The translations under genes and the position numbers were made by a program. This document shows, in pieces, positions 53,933 to 64,000 of a stretch of DNA of 64,000 bases. The DNA lies in the NCBI RefSeq assembly GCF_009870125.1, contig NC_046683.1, positions 18,671,001 through 18,735,000 of the forward strand, given 5' to 3'. This DNA comes from Drosophila pseudoobscura. Its lineage: Eukaryota; Arthropoda; Insecta; Diptera; Drosophilidae. Position 1 is the stretch's first letter; every line of letters begins with the position of its first letter. Below the pieces are notes generated by a model that was given only the letters and a program-made list of their open reading frames with translations, was not told the DNA's origin and made no database searches.

Positions 53933-56900
53933 ATGCCTCGTAAGAATAAGATATCTGCTTTGCAGCTGTCTCAGAGACGCAAATTAAGATACAGATCTAA
54001 TAGAGATAGAAATTCAGAAAATTTAGAAAATTTAGAAATTGTTGAAAATGTAATAGATGCAGACCCTGAGTTTGTTGAACCAGTTAGAAACCAAGAGCTA
54101 GAGACGGAGGGACCAAATCAAGAGACTGCTTGGCAGGTTTCCGGTGTAGGTCATGAAGAGCAGGCAGCCATCCCTGGTGAACAGGTAGAGAATACTGTAG
54201 GCAATAGTGATGGCATAAATGAACAGAATAAACGACAAGTGTCCGTGCGTCAGTCCGTACGTTTACGGAACCAACATGTAGAGAATATAGAAGAAAGAGT
54301 AGAATTGAGAACACGACAGGGGCAAGAGGTCAACACTGAGCGTCGGTTCAAACGCAGAAGGAGCCAAAGGTATAGGGCTACAGAGCAAGCACAAAATACC
54401 GCAGAACATGTACTGAGACGAACAGACTCTAGCATTAGACGTCAGGAGCAAGGGGCCGATACTGCTCGTCGGTCTAGACGAAGACAAGACTCGGGCTATA
54501 GGGCGCGTGAGCAAGAACACAATACAGGAGAGCATATAGTTAGAAGAACAGACGCACAGATTAGACACGAGGAGCAAGTGGCCGATACTGTGCGTCGGTC
54601 CAGACGGAGACAGGACCCTGACTATAGGACAAGAGAGCAGGAGCAGAATACTGTAGAACATATAGTTAGAAGAACAGACGCACAGATTAGACACGAGGAG
54701 CAAGTGGCCGATACTGTGCGTCGGTCCAGACGGAGACAGGACCCTGACTATAGGACAAGAGAGCAGGAGCAGAATACTGTAGAACATATAGTTAGAAGAA
54801 CAGACGCACAGATTAGACACGAGGAGCAAGTGGCCGATACTGTGCGTCGGTCCAGACGGAGACAGGACCCTGACTATAGGACAAGAGAGCAGGAACAGAA
54901 CACTGTAGAACATATAGTTAGAAGAACAGACGTACAGATTAGACATGAGGAGCAAGTGGTCAATACTGTGCGTCGGTCCAGACGTAGACAGGACTTGGAC
55001 TATAGGACAAGAGAGCAGGAACAGAACACTGTAGAACATATAGTTAGAAGAACAGACGCACAGATTAGACACGAGGAGCAAGTGGCCGATACTGTGCGTC
55101 GGTCCAGACGGAGACAGGACCCTGACTATAGGACAAGAGAGCAGGAACAGAACACTGTAGAACATATAGTTAGAAGAACAGACGTACAGATTAGACATGA
55201 GGAGCAAGTGGTCAATACTGTGCGTCGGTCCAGACGTAGACAGGACTTGGACTACAGGACAAGAGAGCAGGAACAGAACACTGTAGAACATATAGTTAGA
55301 AGAACAGACGCACAGATTAGACACGAGGAGCAAGTGGCCGATACTGTGCGTCGGTCCAGACGGAGACAGGACCCTGACTATAGGACAAGAGAGCAGGAAC
55401 AGAACACTGTAGAACATATAGTTAGAAGAACAGACGCACAGATTAGACACGAGGAGCAAGTGGCCGATACTGTGCGTCGGTCCAGACGGAGACAGGACCC
55501 TGACTATAGGACAAGAGAGCAGGAACAGAACACTGTAGAACATATAGTTAGAAGAACAGACGTACAGATTAGACATGAGGAGCAAGTGGTCAATACTGTG
55601 CGTCGGTCCAGACGTAGACAGGACTTGGACTACAGGACAAGAGAGCAGGAACAGAACACTGTAGAACATATAGTTAGAAGAACAGACGTACAGATTAGAC
55701 ATGAGGAGCAAGTGGTCAATACTGTGCGTCGGTCCAGACGTAGACAGGACTTGGACTATAGGACAAGAGAGCAGGAACAGAACACTGTAGAACATATAGT
55801 TAGAAGAACAGACGCACAGATTAGACACGAGGAGCAAGTGGCCGATACTGTGCGTCGGTCCAGACGGAGACAGGACCCTGACTATAGGACAAGAGAGCAG
55901 GAACAGAACACTGTAGAACATATAGTTAGAAGAACAGACGCACAGATTAGACATGAGGAGCAAGTGGTCAATACTGTGCGTCGGTCCAGACGTAGACAGG
56001 ACTTGGACTACAGAACAAGAGAGCAGGAACAGAACACTGTAGAACATATAGTTAGAAGAACAGACGCACAGATTAGACACGAGGAGCAAGTGGCCGATAC
56101 TGTGCGTCGGTCCAGACGGAGAGAGGACCCTGACTATAGGACAAGAGAGCAGGAACAGAACACTGTAGAACATATAGTTAGAAGAACAGACGTACAGATT
56201 AGACATGAGGAGCAAGTGGTCAATACTGTGCGTCGGTCCAGACGTAGACAGGACTTGGACTACAGGACAAGAGAGCAGGAACAGAACACTGTAGAACATA
56301 TAGTTAGAAGAACAGACGCACAGATTAGACACGAGGAGCAAGTGGCCGATACTGTGCGTCGGTCCAGACGGAGACAGGACCCTGACTATAGGACAAGAGA
56401 GCAGGAACAGAACACTGTAGAACATATAGTTAGAAGAACAGACGCACAGATTAGACACGAGGAGCAAGTGGCCGATACTGTGCGTCGGTCCAGACGGAGA
56501 CAGGACCCTGACTATAGGACAAGAGAGCAGGAGCAGAATACTGTAGAACATATAGTTAGAAGAACAGACGCACAGATTAGACACGAGGAGCAAGTGGCCG
56601 ATACTGTGCGTCGGTCCAGACGGAGACAGGACCCTGACTATAGGACAAGAGAGCAGGAACAGAACACTGTAGAACATATAGTTAGAAGAACAGACGTACA
56701 GATTAGACACGAGGAGCAAGTGGCCGATACTGTGCGTCGGTCCAGACGGAGAGAGGACCCTGACTATAGGACAAGAGAGCAGGAGCAGAACACTGTAGAA
56801 CATATAGTTAGAAGAACAGACGCACAGATTAGGCACGAGGAGCAAGTGGCCGATACTGTGCGTCGGTCCAGACGGAGACAGGACCCTGACTATAGGACAA

Positions 56901-58336
56901 GAGAGCAGGAACAGAACACTGTAGAACATATAGTTAGAAGAACAGACGCACAGATTAGACATGAGGAGCAAGTGGCCGATACTGTGCGTCGGTCCAGACG
57001 TCGACAGGACTTGGACTATAGGACAAGAGAGAAAGAACGGAATACAGAAAGGCGACAACGCATACGTTTAAATAATGAAAGGAGACGTATGTTAGAAAGA
57101 GAGCAGGATAGAGTTCGCAGGGTACAAGAAAGGACCTTAGTAGATCGTAGGCGTATCTCGCGAGCGCGAGACACTCTGGCACGCCAAGCTGCTCGTGCCG
57201 CAGCACGACAGTTAGAAATTGACGCTGCCAGAACGGCTAGTCAAAGAGTTAGCCAATATAGGAGCGATAGCAGCAATAGAGTTGAGCAAAATTTAAGAAA
57301 CGCCTCCCGAATGCAGCAGGAACGAGCAAATATCTCCCAGGAAGATAGGGCTCAGATAGAACCCAGAATCAGGCTTAGTGGCCTAGAAGCTCTGAAAGTA
57401 GTTTCTAACAGGAATGTAAAGCTGGGTTCTGATCAGGTTTGCCTTTCTTGCAAAGGCCTGTGGTTCCCCAAACAAATTTGTAAGATTCCTCGCGTCCTTT
57501 TAGAAAGTGATTGCGAGTTTAGTGGTGAAATTTTCGCTCTTGAAAGCCTTTTAGAATTCCCTTCTGATTGCCCAACATTAAAATTCTGCAGAACATGTCA
57601 TAGCAACATTAAAAGGCGTATAAAGCCTAAGCTTTTCTTCAATGAATTAGATTTCCCCATGCTGCCCGACTGCTTAAAAGGGCTTACTCCATTAGAGGAA
57701 CGACTGATTTCTCCTCGACTTCCATTTATGATAATTAAGCCTATATTGCCTGGGGGGCGAGGTCAAAATGCCATTAAAGGGGCAGTGGTAAACGTCCCTA
57801 TTTCGGTAAGCGATATCGTGAAGGAGCTTCCACGAGCTTTCCATGAAGCCCAGGTAATTCAGCTCCACCTCAAACGCAGAAAAGAGTATCTTCATGCTTT
57901 CATGGCTGAAACCATTAGACCTTCCAAAATTTTTGAAGCACTTCGTTATTTAGTTACCACAGATTTGTATAAAAAGCATAATGTTGTAGTTAACGAGCAA
58001 TGGATCTCTGGTTTCACATCCGATATTGTTCCATTCGTAGCATCTCAAGCAGACGCAGCCTTTTTAGAAAGTATGCAAAATAGAGATAGGAATGTAGATA
58101 CGGAGCCGGCCCATCCCGACGAGGAAGTAGAAGCCGAAGAGCTCAACCCTGGAGGTCAGGAAACTCTGCTTGAAAACAACATACCATTTGATGATAGGAT
58201 TATCAAAATCGCACCAGGTCAAGGCCAACGACCTCTCGACATGATTCTAGACATTGACTCGGAAGAGTTATCCTTTCCCACAATTTATGCAGGCGTCAAA
58301 AGACAATCTTCGCAAAGTTTTACAACCATTGTTTGA
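53933..58336 (+). pseudogene. Helentron protein, N-terminal part with coding minisatellite
   Basis: Open frame of 1467 codons from MPRKNKISALQLSQRR. Residues 1-154 are charged; 155-1036 are 21 repeats of 42 residues; about 1037-1130 are Arg-rich (ARDTLARQAARAAARQ). Residues about 1160-1300 carry two C-x2-C pairs (CLSCKGLW, CRTC) and LTPLEERLISPRLPFMIIKP with a VNVP motif, the DUF6570-type domain found before Rep in many animal Helitron proteins. The TGA at 58,334 is in frame with SELRNVDRRGCRT downstream, so it is a nonsense change of a likely CGA. The frame then continues to a G6 run near 58,505, where it shifts. The ATG is 56 bp after the SGM element end. Confidence 0.75.
54395..57040 (+). 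repeat. Coding minisatellite, 21 x 126 bp
   Basis: Exactly 2646 bp with a constant 126-bp register. The first unit is divergent, the other 20 are highly similar. Two main versions alternate: one reads DAQIRHEEQVADTV...QDPDY, the other DVQIRHEEQVVNTV...QDLDY, with occasional mixed units. The encoded unit is strongly charged (Arg, Glu, Gln) and probably helical. Confidence 0.95.
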
Positions 58337-58508
58337 TCAGAGCTTCGAAATGTAGATAGGAGAGGTTGTAGAACTGACAAACTATTCTTCAATTATAAGA
58401 AGTTAGAACTCATTAAGATTCGAAATAATATTTCAATCTGCTTACGTAAGCGGAGCACTTCCAGTGCAGTAACGGCAGCTAACGCTCTTAATGAGAATTT
58501 CATAGGGG

Positions 58509-59618
58509 GGCTTATTAACCGCGATTCTTCGCGATATTCGATCGTCTCCGGCTTACTGGGAGGATGAAAAGAAGAAGGTTATGGCCATGATTCGTCAGTT
58601 CGGCCTGCCGACTTTTTTCATTACTCTGTCTGCTGCTGAAACGCGGTGGCCAGAGTTGCTTGTTTTGCTCAAAAAAAACGTAGATAGGGAGATCATTAGC
58701 GAAGAAGAAGCAGTGAATCTACCCTACACGGAAAAGGAGCGTCTTATCAGGGCAGATCCAGTTACTTGTGCTAGGTATTTCGATTATAGGTATCGCGAGA
58801 TTTTAAAAGTTATGAGGAATCGGGAGGGCATTTTCGGGGAAAACTTCGTCATCAAATATTATTGGCGTGTTGAATTCCAACAAAGAGGTTCCCCCCATAT
58901 TCACGGCATGTTTTGGCTGAAAGATGCCCCAGCAGTGGACTTAACCAGTACAGAGTCAATTTCAACAGTTATAGCCTTCATTAACAAACATATTACAGTA
59001 GATGTCACAGACTCTGAATTAGCTCCGTATGTTGAATACCAAAAGCATCGGCATAAGGACATGTCATGTCTTAAAAAAGCCAATAAAAGTGGAAAAAAAG
59101 TTTGTAGATTCGGTATTCCATACCCTCCAATGCCCCAAACGGAGATATTGAGTCCACTGCCGGAGGAAACTCCAAACCTTGATTTTCACCAAGGAAATTT
59201 TAAGAAAATTCAAGACCTACTGAATTCTGATCAATCCTCTGATATGATTGATCACTTGAGCATATTTGAGAACTTTCTTTCGCACGAACAAGTGAGCCTC
59301 AATTACGGGGACTACAAATATGCAATTTCTTCTGGTTTAAAGAAACCACACATTTTTCTAAAAAGGTCATTTGCTGAAATTTGCATTAATGCTTATAATA
59401 AACACATCATTTCAATGCAAAGGGCCAATATGGATATCCAATACATTTTGGACCCTTATGCATGCTGTAGCTATATAATAAATTATATAAATAAAACCCA
59501 AAGGGGTATTTCAAAGCTTATGCGCGAGGCGGCAAAAGAAGTTCAAGGGGGCGGAACCTGCGTTCCGCTAAGTTACTTCACACCCACTTCGATTGTTTAC
59601 TCAATCCGTCCGAATTAA
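58509..59618 (+). pseudogene. Helentron Rep (HUH nuclease) domain
   Basis: The frame begins after the G6 run with LLTAILRDIRSSPAYWEDEK and continues MAMIRQFGLPTFFITLSAAE. The Rep two-His motif is in EFQQRGSPHIHGMFWL (about 58,870-58,920). The downstream tyrosine motif is SYIINYINKTQRGISKLM, with the paired tyrosines expected of Helitron Rep. Helitron Rep nicks and joins single DNA strands during rolling-circle transposition. The frame stops at 59,618, immediately where endonuclease sequence starts, so the several-hundred-residue helicase that should follow Rep is missing. Confidence 0.8.
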
Positions 59619-60298
59619 ATATTTTCTTCCATAATACGGAAAGCTTGCACTGCCATTTTATCGATGTCTGTTCTGATCAGCTAATGCTCAAATCTTCTAT
59701 TTTGTGCTTCGTTGAGGCTTCCACATACTCTAATGAAGCTTATAATATTCCTGGCTTTTCCACAGCAGTGCGGTTAGATTGCCAGTCCGTAGCCAGCGGA
59801 GCTAGACCGAAAAGAGGCATTCTAATATTCGTTAGGAATGAACTTTTGAATCATTGTAGTATTATTGAAAGTAATCGATATTATGCGGATTCCGGGAACT
59901 TAGCATCTCCAGTGTTCGAGTATGCTTTGTTTAAGTACAAATCTGTCGGTTTTATTGTTATTTAGAGAACCCCCACGTATCCGTTGCGAAAGTTCGAAGC
60001 AGAATTTGAGGTCTTATTTCAACTGCATCCATTTTTAGATAGAAATTCCGTAGTGTTAGGAGATTTTAATTTATGCCTTCGTTCCCTTTCAGGTTGCTGT
60101 AAGAAAATTTATGAATTCCTTTCAGAAAGGAATTGTAGGTCATTGTTAGATTTGAACTCGTCCACAACCAATTGCGATACGCATATTGACTGGGCGTTTT
60201 CAAACATTTCCGATAGCAGGGCCACCGCGCGCACCTTTGAGACTATCTATAGTTATCATAGTGGAATTTTAGTTAATGTTAGAGAGGCAGAAGACTAA
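59609..60298 (+). pseudogene. Helentron endonuclease domain, nearly complete
   Basis: About 229 codons: LHCHFIDVCSDQLM, FVEASTYSNEAYNIPGF, RPKRGILIFVRNE, then VVLGDFNLCL and THIDWAFSN, the order of an AP-endonuclease-like fold. One in-frame TAG (59,963-59,965, in place of a Tyr in FIVI-RTPT) is the only lesion seen. It lies in a different frame from Rep. This is the only copy here with the N-terminal half, and it shows what the cargo-bearing cassettes lost. Confidence 0.7.
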
Positions 60299-60842
60299 AC
60301 TTTTTTGGTAATCAGGCATTAGTGTAAATATTTAATATTTTGTATTATTTAGCCGTATTCTGAATTATATTAATTCTTTAATCTTTACCTTTGTTAAACC
60401 TTTTTCATTTTTATCCGTTTTATTATTTTGTTAATTAAGTTTAGGTTGAAATAGTTTTATTATTAATCATTTCTATGTATGTATATAGGTATTCTTGTTA
60501 GTTTAGATATTTTTTATAAAGGATTGGAATCCTTTTTTTAATTTTTGGGGAATATGGAGCTTAAAAATGCTTTTAAAAGCAGCTCAAGTCGACTCGTAGG
60601 TCCCCAAGATTATATTTTGGCTAGAGTGAACCCATTGCATCGTGATGGCCTCCCCGTGGTGTTCCCTGGGTACCAATTTAATGTATTAAATTGGGAGCTA
60701 ATTCGAGCGGCGTTTATGTATAAAATATATTTTATAACTTACATACATGTATGTAGATCATAAGCTCACGTATATACTGACTGAGTACCGGGTATAAAGT
60801 AGAGCCGCGGCCTTTGCCGCGGCTCACAACGTTCCCCCTCGT
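60299..60842 (+). mobile_element. Helentron 3' region and terminus (most complete copy)
   Basis: 3' AT-rich region, GAGTACCGGGTATA, a hairpin at 60,802-60,825 and CAACGTTCCCCCTCGTT. Followed directly by the DUF4806 transposon leader, as in the tandem units. Confidence 0.75.
60554..60763 (+). CDS. Conserved small ORF near the Helentron 3' end
   Basis: Third open copy of the MELKNAFKSSSSRLVG frame, with ARVNPLHR in place of ARVTPLHR. Confidence 0.25.
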   Translation: MELKNAFKSSSSRLVGPQDYILARVNPLHRDGLPVVFPGYQFNVLNWELIRAAFMYKIYFITYIHVCRS

Positions 60843-61033
60843 TTAAAAATGATCTTTGAAACTCTATTAAAATTTCAAAAAGAGATTTTTAGTCCGTAGG
60901 CACGCTAAGCACTCGTGCTATGCATGAATCGGGCATGCCCTTCACAACGGTGTGAAAAAAAACAAAAAAATAGAGTTTTAAAGATTCCTTCATAATTTAA
61001 TTTTTTGTATTCACATTTCATCAGAAAATAAAA

Positions 61034-61860
61034 ATGTCTGAAAGTCCTTCGCGAAAAATTTAACGTCTCACTTTCACCACAAGTGGTAAGTCTTTAAATA
61101 TATATTTAAAAATTAAAGTACACCGAAATTATCAAAATTTTACATTTCAGAGAACAAACCAAATTGCAATTGTGCTAGTTTGGTGACGGCTGCTGTGGAG
61201 CGCATGAAGGCCTCAGTGACGGCTGCTGCGGAGCGCATGGAGGAAACAATGACGGCTGCTGTGGAGAGCATGGAGGGAACAATGACTGCCCTTCTAACTG
61301 AAATGCGCACTTTATGGAGTATAATTTCTTTTAACTTGAAATATGAACTATGAACTAAATTGTACATTGGTTTTCAGATCATGGTCTGTGCTGGTTGAAG
61401 CAGTCGCAGAGCAGGCTGGTACTTTAAAAAGTCTAGTCAGGCAGCAAGGACAGGGGCAAACAGTCGCAAAATGTTTTCCTGTTTTAACATTCCAGGGACT
61501 TCAAGAGCTGGACATGCGAATAAACAGCACAAATAGAGAGATATACGTAAATATGTTTTAAATCACAATTTCATTCCTATTTTAAAAGTGTTCTTTTTAC
61601 AGATTGATGCAATAAAAACCGTTTTGCTACCGAGCGGCGTCTCAAAAAATTTGAAAAATGTTTTGGCCAATGAAGTTGTGTTGGCCTATAACGTGGACGG
61701 GGTGCAGGGCAAGACTGCGCTAAAAAATGTTGAAAACTTTTATGGAGTTTTGATTGGTAGGATTATTTTTTTTTTGTTTTTTTGTATGCCTATTATATTT
61801 GTATTTTACAATTTATAGATGCCATAACTTTAGATACAGGGACTGGATCGGCTGAAGTCC
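61034..61860 (+). pseudogene. DUF4806-like transposon gene, longest copy
   Basis: Exon 1 from 61,034 has a stop (AAAATTTAA for AAAATTAAA). The coiled-coil exon has three VTAAxERM-type repeats rather than two. A deletion after the intron near 61,377 shifts the next frame. The later exons are good: LTFQGLQELDMRINSTNREI, then IDAIKTVLLPSGVSKNLKNV with YNVDGVQGKTALKN and FYGVLI, then DAITLDTGTGSAEV. It ends where TGAAGTCC repeats into the Harbinger element at about 61,860. Confidence 0.55.
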
Positions 61861-61880
61861 GGCTGAAGTCGGACTTCAAA

Positions 61881-62669
61881 ATGTAAGTGCAGCAAATTAA
61901 TTTTGTATTTCAAAATTACCGCTTTGTTCTTTATATCCAGGGGAAAGCATAAATCATCTCTTCAAGATGAAATCCTGGTGGGTTTTATGAAAGACAACCC
62001 GGACTTGGCAAAAGGATTTGTGAAGGGCGACCGAGTTGTTGTCGATGCCAAGTGGGCAGAGCTTTGCGGCGCTCTCAATGCTGTTGGGCCGCCAATCAAG
62101 GACGCATTGGGTTGGAAAAAGGTATGTGTTGCACAACAAAAGGTAGCACACTACTATATTCAATTCTACAATTTCAGGTTTGGGCAGATTGGAAAACAAA
62201 CATCCGCGAGAAGATGGCGAAAAACAAATCAGAAACTCGAGCTACAGGTGGAGGGCCCTTCGCTCAGCAATCGCTTGGGGAACTGGAGGAGGAAGTGGCC
62301 AAGCTATGTGGCCTCTACGAAATGGTGGAAGGAGTAGGTGGGCTAGCGTATGGACTTCCCCCCCGTACAACCAAGGCGGCCGACACTGGGGTTAAGTGCG
62401 TGATGGAAGACCCCATTGAGGAGGAACCCTCAGAGAAGGACGAACCCTCAGAGAAGGAGGAGCCCATGCCGAAGCGCCGTCGAACTAGACCAGTGCAGAC
62501 CATGGACCTCAACGATCTCTGCGCTGCTCAGCTGGATGAAATGTCGGCAATTTCCAAGAAAATTTCGGAACATTTCAAACGAATGGAATCGTTAGAGAAG
62601 GAGAAGCTCGAGGTCCAAAAGGCACTTGTAGTCAAATTTAGCCAAATTTTGGACAAATTTGCGAAATAA
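61881..62669 (+). CDS. Myb/SANT-like protein of a PIF/Harbinger transposon, intact
   Basis: Splicing AT|G (61,881-61,882 to 61,941-62,121) and 62,178-62,669, with donors GTAAGT and GTATGT and acceptors CCAG and TCAG, gives a 224-residue protein. Residues about 8-75 match the zeste-type Myb/SANT domain: DEILVGFMKDNPDLAKGF, WAELCGALNAVGPPIK, GWKKVWADWKTNIREKM. The acidic middle (EEEPSEKDEPSEKEE) and a basic NLS-like PKRRRTR precede a C-terminal coiled coil. Harbinger elements carry such a protein as a second gene that brings the transposase to DNA. The transposase tail lies convergently downstream. No lesion seen. The exact start is uncertain because the ATG would be split by the first intron. 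Confidence 0.65.
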
Positions 62670-62751
62670 TTAGTTTCCTATTAGTTTTTTTGTGAAACTT
62701 AGCTTTATTAGTTATAAAGAATATCGAATGACATAAAGAAAATTTTGCATT

Positions 62752-62921
62752 TTAATAAGGAATGGCCTGAGCTATTTCATCGCGTATAGATGATCCATTA
62801 TTTTCAGTGTCGTCGAATTCATTTTCAGTGTATAGAGGGTCGTCAAATCGAACATCCTCCTCGATTAAGACATTACGTCTTCTACAAATATTGTGCAGGG
62901 CACAGCATACATTTATAATTT
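62752..62921 (-). pseudogene. PIF/Harbinger transposase C-terminal fragment
   Basis: On the minus strand the frame INVCCALHNICRRRN continues to IRDEIAQAIPY and a TAA at 62,752. A-C-x-x-LHN-x-C near the C-terminus is a strong Harbinger (DDE_Tnp_4) hallmark. The rest is lost at about 62,921, where THAP-associated sequence begins. Confidence 0.65.
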
Positions 62922-63052
62922 GTGTGTGTGTAAAGTCAGTGCGCAGTGAAGTGCATTATATTAGCCATTATATTAAAATTAATATACTATTATAAATAAT
63001 ATTAATAATAATAATAATAATAACCTACATAGTTGGATTATTATAAAATACT

Positions 63053-63731
63053 ATGTCGTTCGCTAATCAAAAAGATAACCGAAAAACCGGTAGAAAATTA
63101 ATTATTTCTTCTTGTCTCAGTGGGTATAGAAATAGTTCGTCCGATTTCCCTGTTAGATTATTTAAGTTTCCACAGAATTTATTAATGTTTAGTAAATGGG
63201 TTGAGGTTTGTGTTTTGGATAGCAATTTGCTGAAAGAAAAAAACTGCACGAATTTGTGACCGACATTTTGATGTTAAGTATTTGGGAGTGTGTAAATTAA
63301 AGGCGAATGCAGTTCCAACATTAAACATGTCTGAAAATACCTTATGAACTGCATTCAATGCAGATCTTTGTAATGACTACGAATTTTCGGAAAATAAACA
63401 AGACAATGAACCAATAGGAACATTTTTGCAGGCTAAGAGAATTAAACTGGCAGATGTGCATAATATAATGTCAAACGAACTAGAGCAACAGTGCGTTACA
63501 GAAGCGCCTGATAAAGTTTCATTAGAAAATAAAGAATCGATTGATATCAACTTCTCCGAAAATTGCTTAAAAAGAGAGCAAAACGAGAAATATTATAGAA
63601 ACAAATATTATGAGTTAATGGCTGACCAAAAAAAAAGAGAGAATGGCTTTAAAAAATTGAAAGATCGATTTTTAGCCTTAAAAATGGTTGTATATCGCAG
63701 GAATAGGCGTTACCGCAGCCGCAAACCGTAG
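63053..63731 (+). pseudogene. THAP-domain protein pseudogene, copy B
   Basis: Same frames and the same 2-nt frameshift and TGA as copy A, but longer at the 3' side (YYELMADQKKRENGFKKLKD). It also has an extra lesion: the first zinc cysteine is lost (KLIISSC for KCIISSC). It ends at the R1 junction. Confidence 0.6.
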
Positions 63732-64000
63732 GAGGCATTCCACCGCAACTCGGATGAGAACCAATACGCGAGGGAGTGGCTTAATAAACTGACAAATATG
63801 CAGTGCGACACGGTGTCCCAGGCGCATGCCCCCAGAAAACTGGTGAGGATGGACTTTTCAGACACCACGAATCATGCGTCGAGGCCATGAGACTGAAGAC
63901 TGGTGTTCCGAGTGTGGCACAGAAAGTGTGCCGATGATGCAGACCCGAAGGTTGGAAAAATTTGAGAAATAAGTCGCAAAATGAACTAAGCGCACGTCTT
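63729..64000 (+). repeat. Chimeric repeat R1, copy H (runs off the window)
   Basis: Same start as the other copies, with a short deletion (GAGGCTATAGTTTGGCCTC shortened) near 63,880. Confidence 0.6.

Noticed and set aside
54395..57040. Regular repeats that could suggest a CRISPR array or satellite
   Set aside because: Units are contiguous, without spacers, and lie in frame inside a protein. The context is eukaryotic.
54263..57058. 931-codon open frame antisense to the Helentron minisatellite, hydrophobic-looking
   Set aside because: If one 126-bp unit lacks stops on the reverse strand, all copies do. The sense frame connects to recognisable Helentron domains and the antisense one to nothing.

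Overview
This window looks like repeat-rich heterochromatin of a fruit fly, probably a Drosophila of the obscura group. The best clue is a family of INE-1/SGM-like (DINE, Helentron-derived) repeats. They start TTATACCCGATACTC, carry a GTCYGTCYGTCCG tract and end in a GC-rich hairpin followed by CACAACGTTCCCCCTCGTT. I see no intact single-copy host gene, no tRNA or rRNA and no bacterial-style operon. Almost everything is transposable-element sequence, nested several layers deep, plus scraps of host genes carried by those elements.

Layout. 1-10.2 kb: a CACTA-type transposon end, a broken THAP gene, several copies of a chimeric repeat (R1), two Helentron cassettes carrying an aubergine-like fragment, an I-type gag ORF, and an inverted-repeat element enclosing gene-like exons. 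10.2-12.8 kb: nothing recognised. 12.8-17.4 kb: one SGM/DINE element split by two long TG...CA insertions, each with a 4-bp target duplication. 17.4-22 kb: DUF4806/transposase remnants and a jockey-like retroposon. 22-24.1 kb: the longest aubergine-like Helentron cassette. 24.1-36.3 kb: two complete and one partial copy of a 5.35-kb tandem duplication, each complete copy carrying an intact RING-finger gene resembling the SUMO-targeted ubiquitin ligase Degringolade/RNF4. 36.3-41 kb: a CMC/TNP2-like transposon with an intact 4-exon DUF4806 gene beside a frameshifted transposase. 41.0-46.7 kb: a young, apparently complete Ty3/gypsy-type LTR element with identical LTRs, nested in a CACTA-type end that reaches 47,372. 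47.8-51.6 kb: a hAT scrap and an I-like ORF2. 51.6-53.9 kb: SGM elements and an AT microsatellite. 53.9-60.8 kb: the most complete Helentron, with a 21-unit coding minisatellite, Rep and endonuclease but no helicase. 60.8-64 kb: a DUF4806 remnant, a PIF/Harbinger pair (intact Myb-like gene, transposase tail), a second THAP pseudogene and another R1 copy.

How it fits together. A Helentron 3' segment (endonuclease C-terminus, 3' UTR, terminal hairpin) is the shared chassis. In different copies its upstream part has been replaced by pieces of apparent host genes, one aubergine-like and one Degringolade-like. One Helentron insertion into a DUF4806/TNP2 transposon seems ancestral to all the downstream copies, because the same junction recurs and an uninterrupted version survives near 18.84 kb. 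The RING-gene version was then amplified in tandem. Enrichment of piRNA-pathway and SUMO/heterochromatin-type genes in such an array is the most interesting biological possibility here. The gene identities rest on remembered family features, not on database searches.
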